Assembly (NCBI GenBank): GCA_030530865.1
Contig: JAUMUC010000002.1
Location: 62,001 to 126,000 of the forward strand
Direction: 5' to 3'
Length of the DNA: 64,000 nt
Origin: Lactobacillus sp.
GTDB taxonomy: Bacteria; Bacillota; Bacilli; Lactobacillales; Lactobacillaceae
Of this stretch, positions 38,952 to 50,038 are shown one piece after another (positions within the stretch are counted from its first letter, which is position 1; every line of letters begins with the position of its first letter). The position numbers and the translations under genes were made by a program. The notes under the pieces are model-generated. The model saw nothing but the letters and a program-made list of their open reading frames with translations. It made no database searches and was not told where the DNA came from.

Positions 38952-41900
38952 CTAAAAGAGTGATAGCTGATTTTGGTCTGGTAAACCTTCCAAAACTCCA
39001 TTTTGTTCAAAGTAATCCATGATAGTTTGCGAAACTTTACCACGAGTAGATAAATCTTCCTTAGACAAGAAAGGCTTTTCTGCTCTGGCAGCCACAATTT
39101 GCTTAGCAGCGTTAGTTCCTAAGCCAGGAACAGCGTTGAATGGTGCCAAAATGGTATGTTTATCCAAAATCTTGAAGTTTGTTGCTTCAGATTGTTCAAT
39201 ATCTACCATCTTAATCTTGATACCACGAGCTAAACATTCATTGGCAATTTCTAAAACAGTTAATAGTGACTTATCCTTGGCTGTAACGTTATTACCCTGC
39301 TCATTAATTTGCTTCATGACAGTTTGAATTGAATCTTGACCACGACTCATGGCAACTAAATCAAACAAACTGGCTCTAACTGAGAAGTAAGCAGTGTAGT
39401 AAATTTCTGGATAGTAAACTTTAAACCAGGCAATCCGCAAAGCCATAATGATGTAGGCAGTGGCGTGAGCCTTAGGGAACATGTACTTAATCTTCAAACA
39501 TGAAGGAATGTACCAATCAGGAATTTTATCATTAGCTTGTAAAACAGCCATGTTTTCATCACTAATTCCTTTCCCCTTACGGACAGTTTCCATCGTTGAA
39601 AAGGCAACTTCAGGCTTAACGCCCCAGTGAATTAAGTCGACCATGATGTTGTCACGACAACCGATCACGTCTTTTAATTTACAAGTGCCGTTATTGACTA
39701 AGTCTTCAGCATTACCTAACCATACATCGGTACCGTGAGACAAACCTGAAATTTGCAATAATTCAGCAAAAGTTGTTGGCTTCGTTTCTTCTAGCATTCC
39801 TCGTACAAACTTAGTACCAAATTCAGGAACACCTAAAGTACCTGTTTGTGAACCAATTTCATCTGGAGTTACTCCCAATTGCTCAGTTCCTGAGAACAGC
39901 GACATCACACCAGGATCGTCTGGCGGAATGGTAATCGGATCAACTCCTGATAAATCTTGCAACATTCTGATCATCGTTGGATCATCGTGTCCCAGAATAT
40001 CGAATTTCAAAATGTTATCGTGAATTGAGTGGAAATCAAAGTGCGTGGTTAACCAAGCAGCATTGACATCATCAGCTGGATATTGGACAGGAGTAAAGTC
40101 ATAAATGTCCATATCATCAGGAACTACAACGATCCCCGCAGGGTGTTGACCGGTAGTTCTTTTTACCCCGGCTACACCGTTAGCCAAACGATCCAATTCA
40201 GCATTTCTTAAATGAAGTTCGTGTTCATCTTCATAGTGTTTTGCATATCCATAGGCAGTTTTATCAGCCACAGTCGCAATTGTTCCAGCCCGATATGAAT
40301 TGATTGGTCCAAACATAACACGGATAAAGTTGTGGGCTACTGGTTGGTAGTCACCTGAGAAGTTCAAATCGATATCAGGAACCTTGTCCCCATGGAATCC
40401 TAAGAAAGTCGCAAATGGAATATCTTGTCCATCCTTAACTAATGGATGACCACACTTAGGACAATCTTTATCTGGCAAGTCGAATCCTGAACCATATTCC
40501 CCATTTTCAAAGAAATGTGAATACTTACATTCTGGACAGCGATAGTGTGGAGCTAAAGGATTTACTTCCGTAATTCCTGACATGGTGGCTACAAGTGAAG
40601 AACCAACAGATCCCCGACTACCAACCATATATCCATCTTTATTAGATTTAGCCACGAGCCGTTGACTAATTAAGTAAATAACCGCATATCCGTTAGAAAT
40701 AATTGAATTTAGTTCCAATTTAATTCGATCTTCGACCAATTTTGGCAATGGCTTACCGTAGAGCTCATAGGCCTTATTGTAAGTCAAATCAGTCATTTCT
40801 TGATCGGCATGTTCAATGTGCGGTGGAAATAGGCCAGATTTAATTGGCTGAATTTCTTCGATTTGATCATTAATCAAATGAGGATTATCAATTACCACTT
40901 CTTTGGCAATATCTTCACCTAAAAAGGCAAAAGCATCCAATAATTCTTGGGTTGTATAGAAGTGTAAGTCTGGTTGCTCAGCATTGCGGTTTGGATTTGA
41001 ACGTTGAGCTGCAATCAAAATTTTCCGGTAAATTGCTTGATGAGGTTCAACATAGTGACTGTCAGTTGTAGCAACTACAGGTTTGCCTAGTTCTTTACCT
41101 AGTTTGTAAATGTTTCTGATGATTTCTTCAAGCTCGGCTCTATCCTTGATCAAGCCGTCGTTAATGTAAGCTTCAAAATTTGCAGGTGGTTGAATTTCTA
41201 AATAATCATAGAATTTAGCTTTTTCTTTTGCTTCTTCATATCCTTTTTGCATCATTGCAATGAAGACTTCGCCCCGTAAGCAGGCAGAACCATAAAGTAA
41301 TCCTTCATGCATTTCTTCCATGGCACTTCTAGGAGTACGAGGTCCTTGGTAAAAGTGCGAAGTTGACGCAATTGAAACAAGCTTATAAAGATTCTTAAGT
41401 CCAGCTTGAGTTTTAGCCAAAATAGTGGCGTGCGTTGGACGAGCACGTTTCCAAATTTCACTACCAATTGAGTGCTTATTCAGATTATTTAAATCATTTT
41501 CACCAAACTTTTCTTGGAATGCATCAAGCAACTTGAACATCAAGAAACCAGTTGCTTCCGCATCTTGGTTAGCACGGTGGTGGTGTTCTAGGACTACATT
41601 GTACTTTTTACAAAGAGAATCCAAGGTATGACGACCTTGTTCTGGGTGTAAAAGTCTTGAAACTTCAAGCGTATCAACGACAGGTTGGCTAATTTCTTCC
41701 ATGCCTTGACGCTTCAAAGCAGCATTAATAAAACCAACGTCAAATTGGACATTGTGACCACATAGAGGTAAATCACCATAAAAATCTTTAAACTTCTTGA
41801 TGATCACATCTTCATCGGGAGCTTGTTCAACTTCTTCATTAGTGATACTAGTCAAATTAATTGTCTGTTCACTTAATGGATGATGCGGATTAATGAATTC

Positions 41901-43247
41901 GTCAAAGCGTTCAAGCACTTCCCCATTCTTCATCTTAACGGCACCAATTTCAATAATCGTGTCATAAACTGAAGAAAGTCCTGTAGTTTCGACGTCGAAA
42001 ATTACAAATTTTTGATCTTCATAGGTCATTGGTGCAGGATTTAGGACCAATTTGGCAGAATCATCAACCAAATCAGCTTCTAAACCGTATAAAATCTTAA
42101 TGCCTTGGGCTTTTCCAGCAGCAACAGCATCAGGGAATCCTTGCACATTACCATGATCAGTAATGGCAATTGCTTCTTGTCCCCAACGCTTTGCAGCAGC
42201 GACAAATTCGGCACACTTGCTCGTTGCATCGACTTGACTCATATTTGAGTGAACATGCAATTCAATGTGCTTTTTATCGCCTTCGTATGTTTCTTGACGT
42301 TCAACGTGATTAATCACTTCAAAGTTGGCAATGTTAAAGACAACTTCATGTTGATACATGTCATCCATAACGCTACCTTGTATTCTAGCCCAACAGCCTG
42401 GCTTTAAGCCTTTCAAGTATTCAATTTGATCCTTATCGCTCACAAACCGTTTGAAGGAAATTGAATCAGTATAGTCGGTAATTTCACCCATGAAAATGAA
42501 GGTACCTTTTTTAGTCTCACGGCCATCAACGGAGAAAATTTGCCCTTCGATAATGACATTACGTTGTCCTTCTTCAATATCGGCAATGCGAGTCGCAGGC
42601 GTATTTTTGTCCATTTCTTTTTTGCTGAAACGTTTATGTTCAACTGGGCGTTGCACAGGCTTGTCAGGAATATTCTCATATTCAACCTGCATTTGCTTAT
42701 CATGTTCTTCTTGGAGAGCTGCCAAACTTTCTAAATTCTGATCTGGTTCAGCTTGAGCTTGGGCCACTTGAATATGAATGTCATTAAAACCGTATTGAGC
42801 AAATTCTTGGCTTAGAGTTTGCTTCATTTCTTCATCAAAAATTTGTGCAAATGAACGGTTCTTAAAACGTAAAATCAACTCATTACCATTCAATTCTGGC
42901 TTAATCTTCAAAAGAGTTGATTTAACAATCGGAGCCTGATCTGCTTCTTTGATCATTGTTTGCCAATATTCATTAAAGAAGCTCAAATCTTGTTTATCAG
43001 TGTGCACACTTAAAACGACTTTCTTTAAAAAGCCGGAGAAATTATGATTAATAGCCTCATTTAGGGCTTGATATGTCGCTAATCGAATTGGTGACTCAAA
43101 AAAAACGTGGATATTCCACTTTGATTCTTTAGCGTAAACATCCACATTTTCGATTCTTCCTTGAGATAGTAAAGCTTGATCTTCTGTATCTTCAGGAAAA
43201 TTAATTTGAGACAGCAATTTTTTAAAGAGTTCGTTTTTGTCAGTCAC
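38952..43247 (-). CDS. polC: DNA polymerase III subunit alpha, PolC type
   Basis: Main replicative polymerase of low-GC Gram-positives. 1431 residues in the order OB-fold, PHP domain (LHVHSNMSQVDATSK, AITDHGNVQGFPDA), inserted 3'-5' exonuclease (FVIFDVETTGLSSVYDTIIEIG), and a polymerase core with a zinc-binding CPECKY and CPKCGHP pair, VGSRGSVGSSLVATM and PDIDLNFSGDYQP. Follows proS with four bases between them, the standard Firmicutes order. Confidence 0.98.
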   Translation of the reverse strand: MTDKNELFKKLLSQINFPEDTEDQALLSQGRIENVDVYAKESKWNIHVFFESPIRLATYQALNEAINHNFSGFLKKVVLSVHTDKQDLSFFNEYWQTMIKEADQAPIVKSTLLKIKPELNGNELILRFKNRSFAQIFDEEMKQTLSQEFAQYGFNDIHIQVAQAQAEPDQNLESLAALQEEHDKQMQVEYENIPDKPVQRPVEHKRFSKKEMDKNTPATRIADIEEGQRNVIIEGQIFSVDGRETKKGTFIFMGEITDYTDSISFKRFVSDKDQIEYLKGLKPGCWARIQGSVMDDMYQHEVVFNIANFEVINHVERQETYEGDKKHIELHVHSNMSQVDATSKCAEFVAAAKRWGQEAIAITDHGNVQGFPDAVAAGKAQGIKILYGLEADLVDDSAKLVLNPAPMTYEDQKFVIFDVETTGLSSVYDTIIEIGAVKMKNGEVLERFDEFINPHHPLSEQTINLTSITNEEVEQAPDEDVIIKKFKDFYGDLPLCGHNVQFDVGFINAALKRQGMEEISQPVVDTLEVSRLLHPEQGRHTLDSLCKKYNVVLEHHHRANQDAEATGFLMFKLLDAFQEKFGENDLNNLNKHSIGSEIWKRARPTHATILAKTQAGLKNLYKLVSIASTSHFYQGPRTPRSAMEEMHEGLLYGSACLRGEVFIAMMQKGYEEAKEKAKFYDYLEIQPPANFEAYINDGLIKDRAELEEIIRNIYKLGKELGKPVVATTDSHYVEPHQAIYRKILIAAQRSNPNRNAEQPDLHFYTTQELLDAFAFLGEDIAKEVVIDNPHLINDQIEEIQPIKSGLFPPHIEHADQEMTDLTYNKAYELYGKPLPKLVEDRIKLELNSIISNGYAVIYLISQRLVAKSNKDGYMVGSRGSVGSSLVATMSGITEVNPLAPHYRCPECKYSHFFENGEYGSGFDLPDKDCPKCGHPLVKDGQDIPFATFLGFHGDKVPDIDLNFSGDYQPVAHNFIRVMFGPINSYRAGTIATVADKTAYGYAKHYEDEHELHLRNAELDRLANGVAGVKRTTGQHPAGIVVVPDDMDIYDFTPVQYPADDVNAAWLTTHFDFHSIHDNILKFDILGHDDPTMIRMLQDLSGVDPITIPPDDPGVMSLFSGTEQLGVTPDEIGSQTGTLGVPEFGTKFVRGMLEETKPTTFAELLQISGLSHGTDVWLGNAEDLVNNGTCKLKDVIGCRDNIMVDLIHWGVKPEVAFSTMETVRKGKGISDENMAVLQANDKIPDWYIPSCLKIKYMFPKAHATAYIIMALRIAWFKVYYPEIYYTAYFSVRASLFDLVAMSRGQDSIQTVMKQINEQGNNVTAKDKSLLTVLEIANECLARGIKIKMVDIEQSEATNFKILDKHTILAPFNAVPGLGTNAAKQIVAARAEKPFLSKEDLSTRGKVSQTIMDYFEQNGVLEGLPDQNQLSLF

Positions 43248-43251
43248 GATT

Positions 43252-44946
43252 TTAACCTAATTCTGTTTCTACAAACTTTTGTAATTCATCTAGAGTCATG
43301 TCTTGTGATTGATCATCACCAGCACGTTTAACTTCTACGATTCCTTCGCTAGCTTTCTTACCAACAGTAATTCTAATTGGTGCACCAACGAGGTCAGCTT
43401 CAGCAAACTTAACACCAGCACGTTCCTTACGATCATCGTACAAAACATCATACTTCTGGTAGTCGTTTTCTAACTTAGTTGCTAATTCTGTTTGAGCATC
43501 ATCATTCATCTTCATTTGAACAATATGAATGGCAAATGGAGCAACTTCCTTTGGCCAAGCAACACCATTTTCGGTTTGGTGTTGTTCAACAATAGCTGAA
43601 AGCATCCGACTTACACCGATACCATATGAACCCATGATAACTGGTTGAGTCTTACCGTTTTGGTCCAAGAACTTAGCACCCATAGTTTCAGTGTAGTAAG
43701 TACCAAGTTTAAAAATGTGACCAACTTCGATAGAAGTAGTAAATTTCAATGGTTCATGATCAATTGGATCAGGTTCGCCTTCATTAGCAGTTCTGATGTC
43801 AGCAAAAGTAGTAACTTCAAAGTCACGGCCTAAATTGGTGTTTTCATATTGAGCATCAGTTTCGGCACCAACGATAAAGTTAGTTAAGTCCTTAACAGTT
43901 TCATCGGCAATGATTTCTTTGGCAAATGAAGCATTAACAGGACCTAAGCCACCCTTACCTACGCCAGCAATCTTAGCTAATTCAGCATCTTCGGCAACTC
44001 TTAAACTGTCGCAATCTAATACGTGGGTTAATTTGACTTCGTTAACTTCCTTATCACCACGGATTAAAACTAAAACTGGATCCTTTTCATCAACGATGTA
44101 AAGAACAGATTTAACAATCTTCGTGGTTGGAACTTTTAAGAAATCAGCTAATTCTTCAATAGTATGAACGTTTGGTGTAGATACTTTGTTCAAAGGCTTA
44201 GCTTCTTCTTTTTCAGGCTTAAAAGTATCAATTGAACAAGCCATTTCTAGGTTAGCAGAGTAAGTTCCACTTTCATTAGTAGCAATAACATCTTCACCAA
44301 TAGCTGCTGGAGCTTGGAATTCAGTAGAATTCTTACCACCCATTGTACCTGAGTCAGCAATTACAGGACGAACTGTGACACCACAACGCTTGAAAATTTT
44401 CTTATATGCCTTGTATTGATCATCAAATTGTTCGTCTAATTGTTCTCTAGTTGCTGCAAAACTGTAACCATCTAACATCACAAATTCACGACCACGTAAT
44501 AAACCGAAACGAGGACGGTTTTCATCACGGAATTTGGTTTGAATTTGGTACAAAGCAATTGGCATTTGCTTGTAGGACTTCATGTTTTTGCCGATGATTT
44601 CAGTAAAAGTTTCTTCATGAGTAGGTCCTAATAATGATTCACGATCATGACGGTCAGTTAATCTAAACATTTCTGCACCGTACTTTTGTAAACGACCAGA
44701 TTCTTCCCATAAAGTTGCCGGTAATAAATGAGGCATTTGCATTTCATTAACGCCAATGTTGGCCATTTCTTCTTCAATGATATTTTCAGCCTTCTTTAAA
44801 ACTCTAAAAGCTAATGGCAAGTAGCTGTAAACACCTGCAGTCACTTGGCGGATGTAACCACCACGCAACATGATTTGATGACTTTTAGCTACAGCATCAG
44901 CTGGAGTTTCCTTAAGAGTTGGCATGAATAATTTTGATTGTCTCAT
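43252..44946 (-). CDS. proS: Proline--tRNA ligase
   Basis: Class II synthetase charging tRNA-Pro. It is the bacterial form, 564 residues, with motif 2 (TKFRDENRPRFGLLRGREF) and an INS editing domain (about 225-400, including TKIVKSVLYIVDE) that clears Ala-tRNA-Pro. The C-terminal anticodon-binding domain ends in VETELG. Lies between rseP and polC. Confidence 0.97.
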   Translation of the reverse strand: MRQSKLFMPTLKETPADAVAKSHQIMLRGGYIRQVTAGVYSYLPLAFRVLKKAENIIEEEMANIGVNEMQMPHLLPATLWEESGRLQKYGAEMFRLTDRHDRESLLGPTHEETFTEIIGKNMKSYKQMPIALYQIQTKFRDENRPRFGLLRGREFVMLDGYSFAATREQLDEQFDDQYKAYKKIFKRCGVTVRPVIADSGTMGGKNSTEFQAPAAIGEDVIATNESGTYSANLEMACSIDTFKPEKEEAKPLNKVSTPNVHTIEELADFLKVPTTKIVKSVLYIVDEKDPVLVLIRGDKEVNEVKLTHVLDCDSLRVAEDAELAKIAGVGKGGLGPVNASFAKEIIADETVKDLTNFIVGAETDAQYENTNLGRDFEVTTFADIRTANEGEPDPIDHEPLKFTTSIEVGHIFKLGTYYTETMGAKFLDQNGKTQPVIMGSYGIGVSRMLSAIVEQHQTENGVAWPKEVAPFAIHIVQMKMNDDAQTELATKLENDYQKYDVLYDDRKERAGVKFAEADLVGAPIRITVGKKASEGIVEVKRAGDDQSQDMTLDELQKFVETELG

Positions 44947-44963
44947 TTATAATCCCCTAACTT

Positions 44964-46208
44964 TTATTTGATAAAGTATCGATATATATCGTTAATTGTT
45001 GTAGCGATCATTAATCCAACTAAGATGACTACCCCAGCAATTAAGATTGCAGTTTCGTATTTTTCAGGAATAGGTCTTCTGATAATCATTTCGACAATGT
45101 TTAATAAGACCTTTCCCCCATCTAAACCTGGAATTGGTATTAAGTTAACCATTCCAATGTTCATTGAAAGCATACCTAAGAAGAAACAAATGTAAGTGAT
45201 TCCCATAGATGATGCGTTCTTAGTTTGAGAATAAATTCCCACTGGACCTGATAAACGGTTCAAATTGAAATGAGTAAATAACCGTTTCAAGGCACTGAAG
45301 ATCAAAGTAGACATATTAACGCTTAATTTGTAACCACGTTTGATCTTAGCTCCTAAACTGTTATCAGCTTGGAAAAGAACTCCAATGATATACCGCTTAT
45401 TTTCTTTCTTAGGTGTAATTTTTTTAGTAATTACTTGGCTATTACGCTTAAAAGTAATTGTTAATGTCTTGCCTTTGCTGTTTGAAACAGTGTTAACCAA
45501 CTTATCAACTTCAGATAAAGCCAACTTTTGATTATTAATCTTGATAATGCGGTCATTAGCCTTTAAGACTTGATGAGCAGGACTATCAGATGTTGTGCTT
45601 TTAACGATGTTGACACTTGGTCCTTCTGAGGCAAAGCTGAAAACAAAGAGCATGAACACACCTAATAAGATGTTCATAATTGGGCCAGCGATATTAACTG
45701 AAAATTTTTGCCAAGTTTTTAAATGCTCTACTTGCATATTTGCAGGAGCAATAATAACTTCATTGAATTTGGCATCAATGACGGTACAATCTGGTGATAC
45801 TTGATAAGTCTTTTCGACTTCTTCATCACCATTTTCGTAACCTTTGATTTCTAAGGCATTAGTCAAGTCAGCGTTAGTAACTCGCACTGGAATCCCTTCG
45901 ATTGGGTTATCACTATTACTAGTATCAATTCGTGTAACCAAACCATCTTCAATTTGTAAGATGACTGGAGTACCAGGCTTAATTTCATCTTCTTCCATTG
46001 AAGAAGCTAAGCGAACATAACCTCCAATAGGTAACCATCTAATCGTGTAAAGAGTTTCAGCTTTTCTAACTTGAAAAAGTTTAGGACCCATCCCAATAGA
46101 AAATTCACGAACTCTAACTCCGCAAAGCTTGGCAAGAGCAAAGTGACCAAATTCGTGAACTAAAACGATGATCCCAAAGACAATGATGAAAACAATAATT
46201 CCCTTCAT
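44964..46208 (-). CDS. rseP: RIP metalloprotease RseP (site-2 protease family)
   Basis: Intramembrane zinc protease. Zinc motif VHEFGH (HExxH) is in the first helix, followed by GVRVREFSIGMGPKLF; a PDZ domain lies near 200-280 and the second metal ligand motif in NLIPIPGLDGGKVLLN. 414 residues and four membrane segments. In Firmicutes its substrates include anti-sigma factors and signal peptides; the substrate here is unknown. Between cdsA and proS. Confidence 0.95.
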   Translation of the reverse strand: MKGIIVFIIVFGIIVLVHEFGHFALAKLCGVRVREFSIGMGPKLFQVRKAETLYTIRWLPIGGYVRLASSMEEDEIKPGTPVILQIEDGLVTRIDTSNSDNPIEGIPVRVTNADLTNALEIKGYENGDEEVEKTYQVSPDCTVIDAKFNEVIIAPANMQVEHLKTWQKFSVNIAGPIMNILLGVFMLFVFSFASEGPSVNIVKSTTSDSPAHQVLKANDRIIKINNQKLALSEVDKLVNTVSNSKGKTLTITFKRNSQVITKKITPKKENKRYIIGVLFQADNSLGAKIKRGYKLSVNMSTLIFSALKRLFTHFNLNRLSGPVGIYSQTKNASSMGITYICFFLGMLSMNIGMVNLIPIPGLDGGKVLLNIVEMIIRRPIPEKYETAILIAGVVILVGLMIATTINDIYRYFIK

Positions 46209-46218
46209 AAATCTTTCC

Positions 46219-47010
46219 TTAGATAATAGTAAAGCCTAAAATTGCAGCAAAGACTGGAAGAACAAATAAAGTAGAATCGAATCTATCTAAAATTCCACCA
46301 TGTCCTGGCAAAATCTTACCTGAGTCTTTAACACCCCAGTAACGCTTGTATGCTGATTCAACCAAGTCACCTACTTGACCAACAATTGAAAGCAAGAAGG
46401 CAATTCCGGCGGTTTGAACCATAGTAAATTTCATATGGAAAATTGATGCGTAAATTACGGCAACAATCATGGCAACAACAACAGCACCAATTGAACCTTC
46501 CCAAGTCTTGTTAGGACTGATTTCTGGCCATAACTTGTTTTTACCAATTGCCTTACCAACCATGTAGGCACCAATATCAGTTGACCAAATAATTGCAAAA
46601 GCTAAACCGATCATTACAAGACCTGACTTGTTTCGAATCGCAGCTAAGTAGTGGAAACCAGTTCCGATGTACAATGATGAAAGTGTGTAAATACCAACGC
46701 TTTCAAAGTTAGTTCTGTTCTTTGATAAGACCATCCATGTAAGTAAAAGCATGATCATAGCAAAGTAAAAACCAAATTTAGTCATTGGAATTCCGTTCAA
46801 GAAACTATCTGGAACAGTCCAAGTAAATGTTGCTAATAAAGCAATTAAAAATTCAACTGAAACAATAATTTGCTTCTTCATCAAAAAGATTTCTGAAATA
46901 CCTACAGCAGCTAATAATGCAGCTAACCAATCGATGTATAAACCACCAGCAAATAAAACTGGGATAAAGATTAAGCAAGCAATTACTGCAGTAATAACAC
47001 GTTGTTTCAT
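46219..47010 (-). CDS. cdsA: Phosphatidate cytidylyltransferase
   Basis: Makes CDP-diacylglycerol, the precursor of phosphatidylglycerol and cardiolipin. 263 residues with about eight membrane helices and the C-terminal family signature GDLVESAYKRYWGVKDSG followed by LPGHGGILDRFDS. Eleven bases after uppS. Confidence 0.96.
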   Translation of the reverse strand: MKQRVITAVIACLIFIPVLFAGGLYIDWLAALLAAVGISEIFLMKKQIIVSVEFLIALLATFTWTVPDSFLNGIPMTKFGFYFAMIMLLLTWMVLSKNRTNFESVGIYTLSSLYIGTGFHYLAAIRNKSGLVMIGLAFAIIWSTDIGAYMVGKAIGKNKLWPEISPNKTWEGSIGAVVVAMIVAVIYASIFHMKFTMVQTAGIAFLLSIVGQVGDLVESAYKRYWGVKDSGKILPGHGGILDRFDSTLFVLPVFAAILGFTII

Positions 47011-47021
47011 AAAATTCCCCT

Positions 47022-47741
47022 TTATTTATCCAATCCTCCAAAGCGACGGTGTCTCTTTTGAAAATCTTGGACAATTTTTGTTAAATCTTCTTTTGTAAAC
47101 TCTGGCCATAACTTATCCGTAAAAGCAAATTCAGTGTAAGCTAACTGCCAAAGTAAAAAGTTGGAGAGACGTTCCTCTCCAGAAGTTCTAATCAAAAGAT
47201 CTGGATCACTTAAGTCTCCTAAATCACCAGTTAACATATTTCGAGATAATAATTCTTCATCAATGTCAGACACTTGAAGTTCATGATCAGCAACTTTTTG
47301 AGCAATTGCTTGTGTAGCTGCCACAATTTCTTTTCTTGAACCGTAATTGAAGGCAAAGTTTAAAACTAAACCTGTATTATTACGTGTTTGTTCCATGGCA
47401 TCTTGCACAACTTGATAAGTCTTTTCTGGCAATTGATCTAAAAAGCCCATAATCTTCACACGGACATTATTTTTCATCAAAGTTGGCATGAATTTATTGA
47501 AGAATTTTACTGGCAAATTCATTAAAAATGCCACTTCTTCTTTCGGGCGAGCCCAATTTTCAGTCGAAAACGCATAAAGAGTAAGCACTTTGATACCTAA
47601 TTCATCACAGGCCAAAGTGATATTTTCGACGTTTTCCATACCTAATTGATGTCCGACAAAACGAGGCTTGCCCATATTTTTGGCATAGCGTCCGTTTCCG
47701 TCCATGATAATTGCTAAGTGTTTTAAAGAATTATTTTCCAT
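47022..47741 (-). CDS. uppS: Undecaprenyl pyrophosphate synthase
   Basis: Cis-prenyltransferase making the C55 lipid carrier for cell-wall synthesis. 239 residues. The active site lies at the N-terminus: Asp14 in [11 protein letters not shown], followed by GHQLGMENV; the usual MDGNGRWA tryptophan is a tyrosine here. The later [16 protein letters not shown] and [12 protein letters not shown] motifs are intact. Between frr and cdsA. Confidence 0.96.
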   Translation of the reverse strand: MENNSLKHLAIIMDGNGRYAKNMGKPRFVGHQLGMENVENITLACDELGIKVLTLYAFSTENWARPKEEVAFLMNLPVKFFNKFMPTLMKNNVRVKIMGFLDQLPEKTYQVVQDAMEQTRNNTGLVLNFAFNYGSRKEIVAATQAIAQKVADHELQVSDIDEELLSRNMLTGDLGDLSDPDLLIRTSGEERLSNFLLWQLAYTEFAFTDKLWPEFTKEDLTKIVQDFQKRHRRFGGLDK

Positions 47742-47744
47742 AAA

Positions 47745-48302
47745 TTAACCTTGCATGATTTCGTCACGCTTACTGTCAGCACGACGGTCGATTTCTTTAG
47801 TAGAATCGTCAGTTACTTTTTGAACTTCTTTTTCTAAAGAACGTTGTTCATCTTCAGTAATGTCCCCGTTCTTTTGAAGCTTCTTAACACTATCCATAGC
47901 GTCACGACGAACGTTACGAACAGCAATTTTAGCTTCTTCGGCTACCTTACCAACTTCTTTGGCGATTTCTTGACGACGTTCACCAGTAAGTTGAGGAATA
48001 ACCAAACGAACAACCTTACCATCATTAGCAGGGTTTAATCCTAAATCAGCTGCAATGATTGCATGTTCAATGTCATCTAAAGATGATGCATCGTAAGGTG
48101 TAATCATTAAAACTCTAGCTTCAGGAATAGTGATGCTGGCCATTTGGTTCAATGGAGTTGGAGCACCATAGTATTCTACTTTTACGTTATCAAGCAAACT
48201 TGCATTTGCTACACCAGCCCGAATAGTTGCTAGACGTCTTGAGAAAGCGGAAATTGCTTTATCCATATCTCCCTTAGCACTAGTAATAATTTCGTGACTC
48301 AT
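47745..48302 (-). CDS. frr: Ribosome-recycling factor
   Basis: Splits post-termination ribosomes together with EF-G. 185 residues with the expected long helices; [30 protein letters not shown] and [14 protein letters not shown] are characteristic. Its ATG shares a base with the pyrH stop (TAATG). Confidence 0.97.
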   Translation of the reverse strand: MSHEIITSAKGDMDKAISAFSRRLATIRAGVANASLLDNVKVEYYGAPTPLNQMASITIPEARVLMITPYDASSLDDIEHAIIAADLGLNPANDGKVVRLVIPQLTGERRQEIAKEVGKVAEEAKIAVRNVRRDAMDSVKKLQKNGDITEDEQRSLEKEVQKVTDDSTKEIDRRADSKRDEIMQG

Positions 48303-49027
48303 TATTTTCCTCCTCTAATTACTGTACCAATTTCTTCACCAGTAACGACTTTCTTAATGTTGCCATCTGTATTGATATTGAAAACAACCAAAGGAATGTC
48401 TGTATCCATTGAAAGTGATGAAGCAGTTCTATCCATAACTTTCAAGTTTTGTGAAATGATATCCAATTGAGTCAATTCACGGTACATGGTTGCTGATTCA
48501 TCGACCTTAGGATCGGCAGTATAAACACCATCTACTCCATTTTTAGCCATTAAAATGACATCAGCGTTGATTTCAGCAGCACGTAAAGCAGCTGTAGTAT
48601 CAGTTGAGAAGTATGGGTTACCAGTACCACCACCGAAGATTACGACGCGGTCTTTTTCTAAATGACGAATAGCCTTACGACGAATGTAAGGTTCTGCAAC
48701 TTGACGCATTTCAATTGAAGTTTGAACACGAGTCGGTACACCGAGACTTTCAAGCCCATCTTGTAATGCTAAACCATTCATGATAGTTGCAAGCATTCCC
48801 ATGTAATCTGCTTGAGCTCTTTCCATACCGAGCTTTTCGCCAGATTCACCACGCCACATATTTCCACCGCCGCAGACAATTCCGATCTGTACGCCTAATT
48901 CGTGTACAGCCTTAATTTCTTTAGCTAAGTGTTTAATTACGCTGGGATCAATGCCGACACCTTTAGAACCGGCTAAAGCTTCTCCAGAAATTTTTAAAAT
49001 AATACGATGGTATTTAACTTGGCTCAT
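48302..49027 (-). CDS. pyrH: UMP kinase
   Basis: Phosphorylates UMP to UDP; hexameric, regulated by GTP and UTP in known enzymes. 241 residues with [23 protein letters not shown] and the nucleotide site [12 protein letters not shown]. Start set at MSQVKYHRI (49027), as GGAGGGC precedes it; a longer frame to 49069 runs into the promoter region. It follows the tsf terminator and begins a pyrH-to-polC unit. Confidence 0.96.
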   Translation of the reverse strand: MSQVKYHRIILKISGEALAGSKGVGIDPSVIKHLAKEIKAVHELGVQIGIVCGGGNMWRGESGEKLGMERAQADYMGMLATIMNGLALQDGLESLGVPTRVQTSIEMRQVAEPYIRRKAIRHLEKDRVVIFGGGTGNPYFSTDTTAALRAAEINADVILMAKNGVDGVYTADPKVDESATMYRELTQLDIISQNLKVMDRTASSLSMDTDIPLVVFNINTDGNIKKVVTGEEIGTVIRGGK

Positions 49028-49091
49028 TTTTTGCCCTCCTATATTAGTCTTTAATATTTTACCATACATCTTGATTTATGAAACTAAATCG

Positions 49092-49128
49092 CAAAAAAAG
49101 GAAGAGATATAAACCTATCTCTTCCCAC
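49092..49128 (-). terminator. Terminator after tsf
   Basis: Perfect 10-base arms GGAAGAGATA (49100-49109) and TATCTCTTCC (49116-49125) followed by seven T on the minus strand. Confidence 0.88.
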
Positions 49129-49140
49129 AAATAAACATAA

Positions 49141-50016
49141 TTATTTCATTTGTTCACGAACTTCAGCAGCAAAGTCAACTTCTGCCTTTTCGATACCTTC
49201 ACCAACTTCGAAACGAGTGAAAGCAACAACTGAAGCGTTTTGTGACTTAGCGTATTCGCCAACAGTCACATCTGAATCCTTAACGTAAGGTTGGTCTACT
49301 AAAGTGATTTCACTTAAGTACTTGTTTACACGACCAGCAACGATCTTAGGAATAATGTTAGCTGGCTTACCTTCCTTTTCAGTTTCAGCAGTAAATACCT
49401 TAGTGTGACGGTCAAGTTCTGATTGAGGAACTTGTTCACGGTCTAAGTATTCAGGGTTAATTGCAGCTACGTGCATTGCTACGTTCTTAGCAACTTCTTC
49501 GCTACCACCCTTAACAGTTGCAACAGCAACAATGGCACCACCGTTGTGCTTGTATGCACCGAAGAATTCGTCATCATTCTTAGTCATCAATGAGAAACGA
49601 CGTAAAGTAATCTTTTCACCGATAACTGAAGTCAAGTTAGTGATTTCGTCACCAATAGTTGAACCGTTCATAGCAACCTTCAAAGCTGCGTCAACATCAG
49701 CTGGCTTTTCCTTTAAGATAGTTTCAGCGATTGAGTTTACTAAGTTGATGAACTTGTCGTTTGATGAAACGAAGTCAGTTTCTGAGTTAACTTCGATTAA
49801 AACAGCATCGTTACCATTTACAGCGTATGCAGCTAAACCTTCAGCAGCAATTCTACCGCTCTTCTTAGCAGCCTTAGCAACACCGTTTTCACGTAAAATG
49901 TCGATAGCCTTTTCTACGTCACCTTCAGCCTTAACTAAAGCCTTCTTAGCGTCCATCATACCAGCACCGGTACGGTCACGTAATTCCTTAACTTGTTTAG
50001 CAGTAATGTTAGCCAT
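49141..50016 (-). CDS. tsf: Elongation factor Ts
   Basis: Nucleotide exchange factor for EF-Tu. The N-terminal UBA-like domain (VKELRDRTGAGMMDAKKAL), then VNSETDFVSSNDKF and VAMHVAAINPEYL are characteristic; 291 residues. Codon use is biased towards AAC, AAG and GCT, as expected for high expression. Follows rpsB by 22 bases. Confidence 0.97.
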   Translation of the reverse strand: MANITAKQVKELRDRTGAGMMDAKKALVKAEGDVEKAIDILRENGVAKAAKKSGRIAAEGLAAYAVNGNDAVLIEVNSETDFVSSNDKFINLVNSIAETILKEKPADVDAALKVAMNGSTIGDEITNLTSVIGEKITLRRFSLMTKNDDEFFGAYKHNGGAIVAVATVKGGSEEVAKNVAMHVAAINPEYLDREQVPQSELDRHTKVFTAETEKEGKPANIIPKIVAGRVNKYLSEITLVDQPYVKDSDVTVGEYAKSQNASVVAFTRFEVGEGIEKAEVDFAAEVREQMK

Positions 50017-50038
50017 TTGATCCTCCTAGAGAAACAGA

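Noticed and set aside
49532..50020. Plus-strand open frame antisense to tsf
   Set aside because: Long antisense frames are common opposite highly biased genes such as tsf; it has no ribosome site or known homology.
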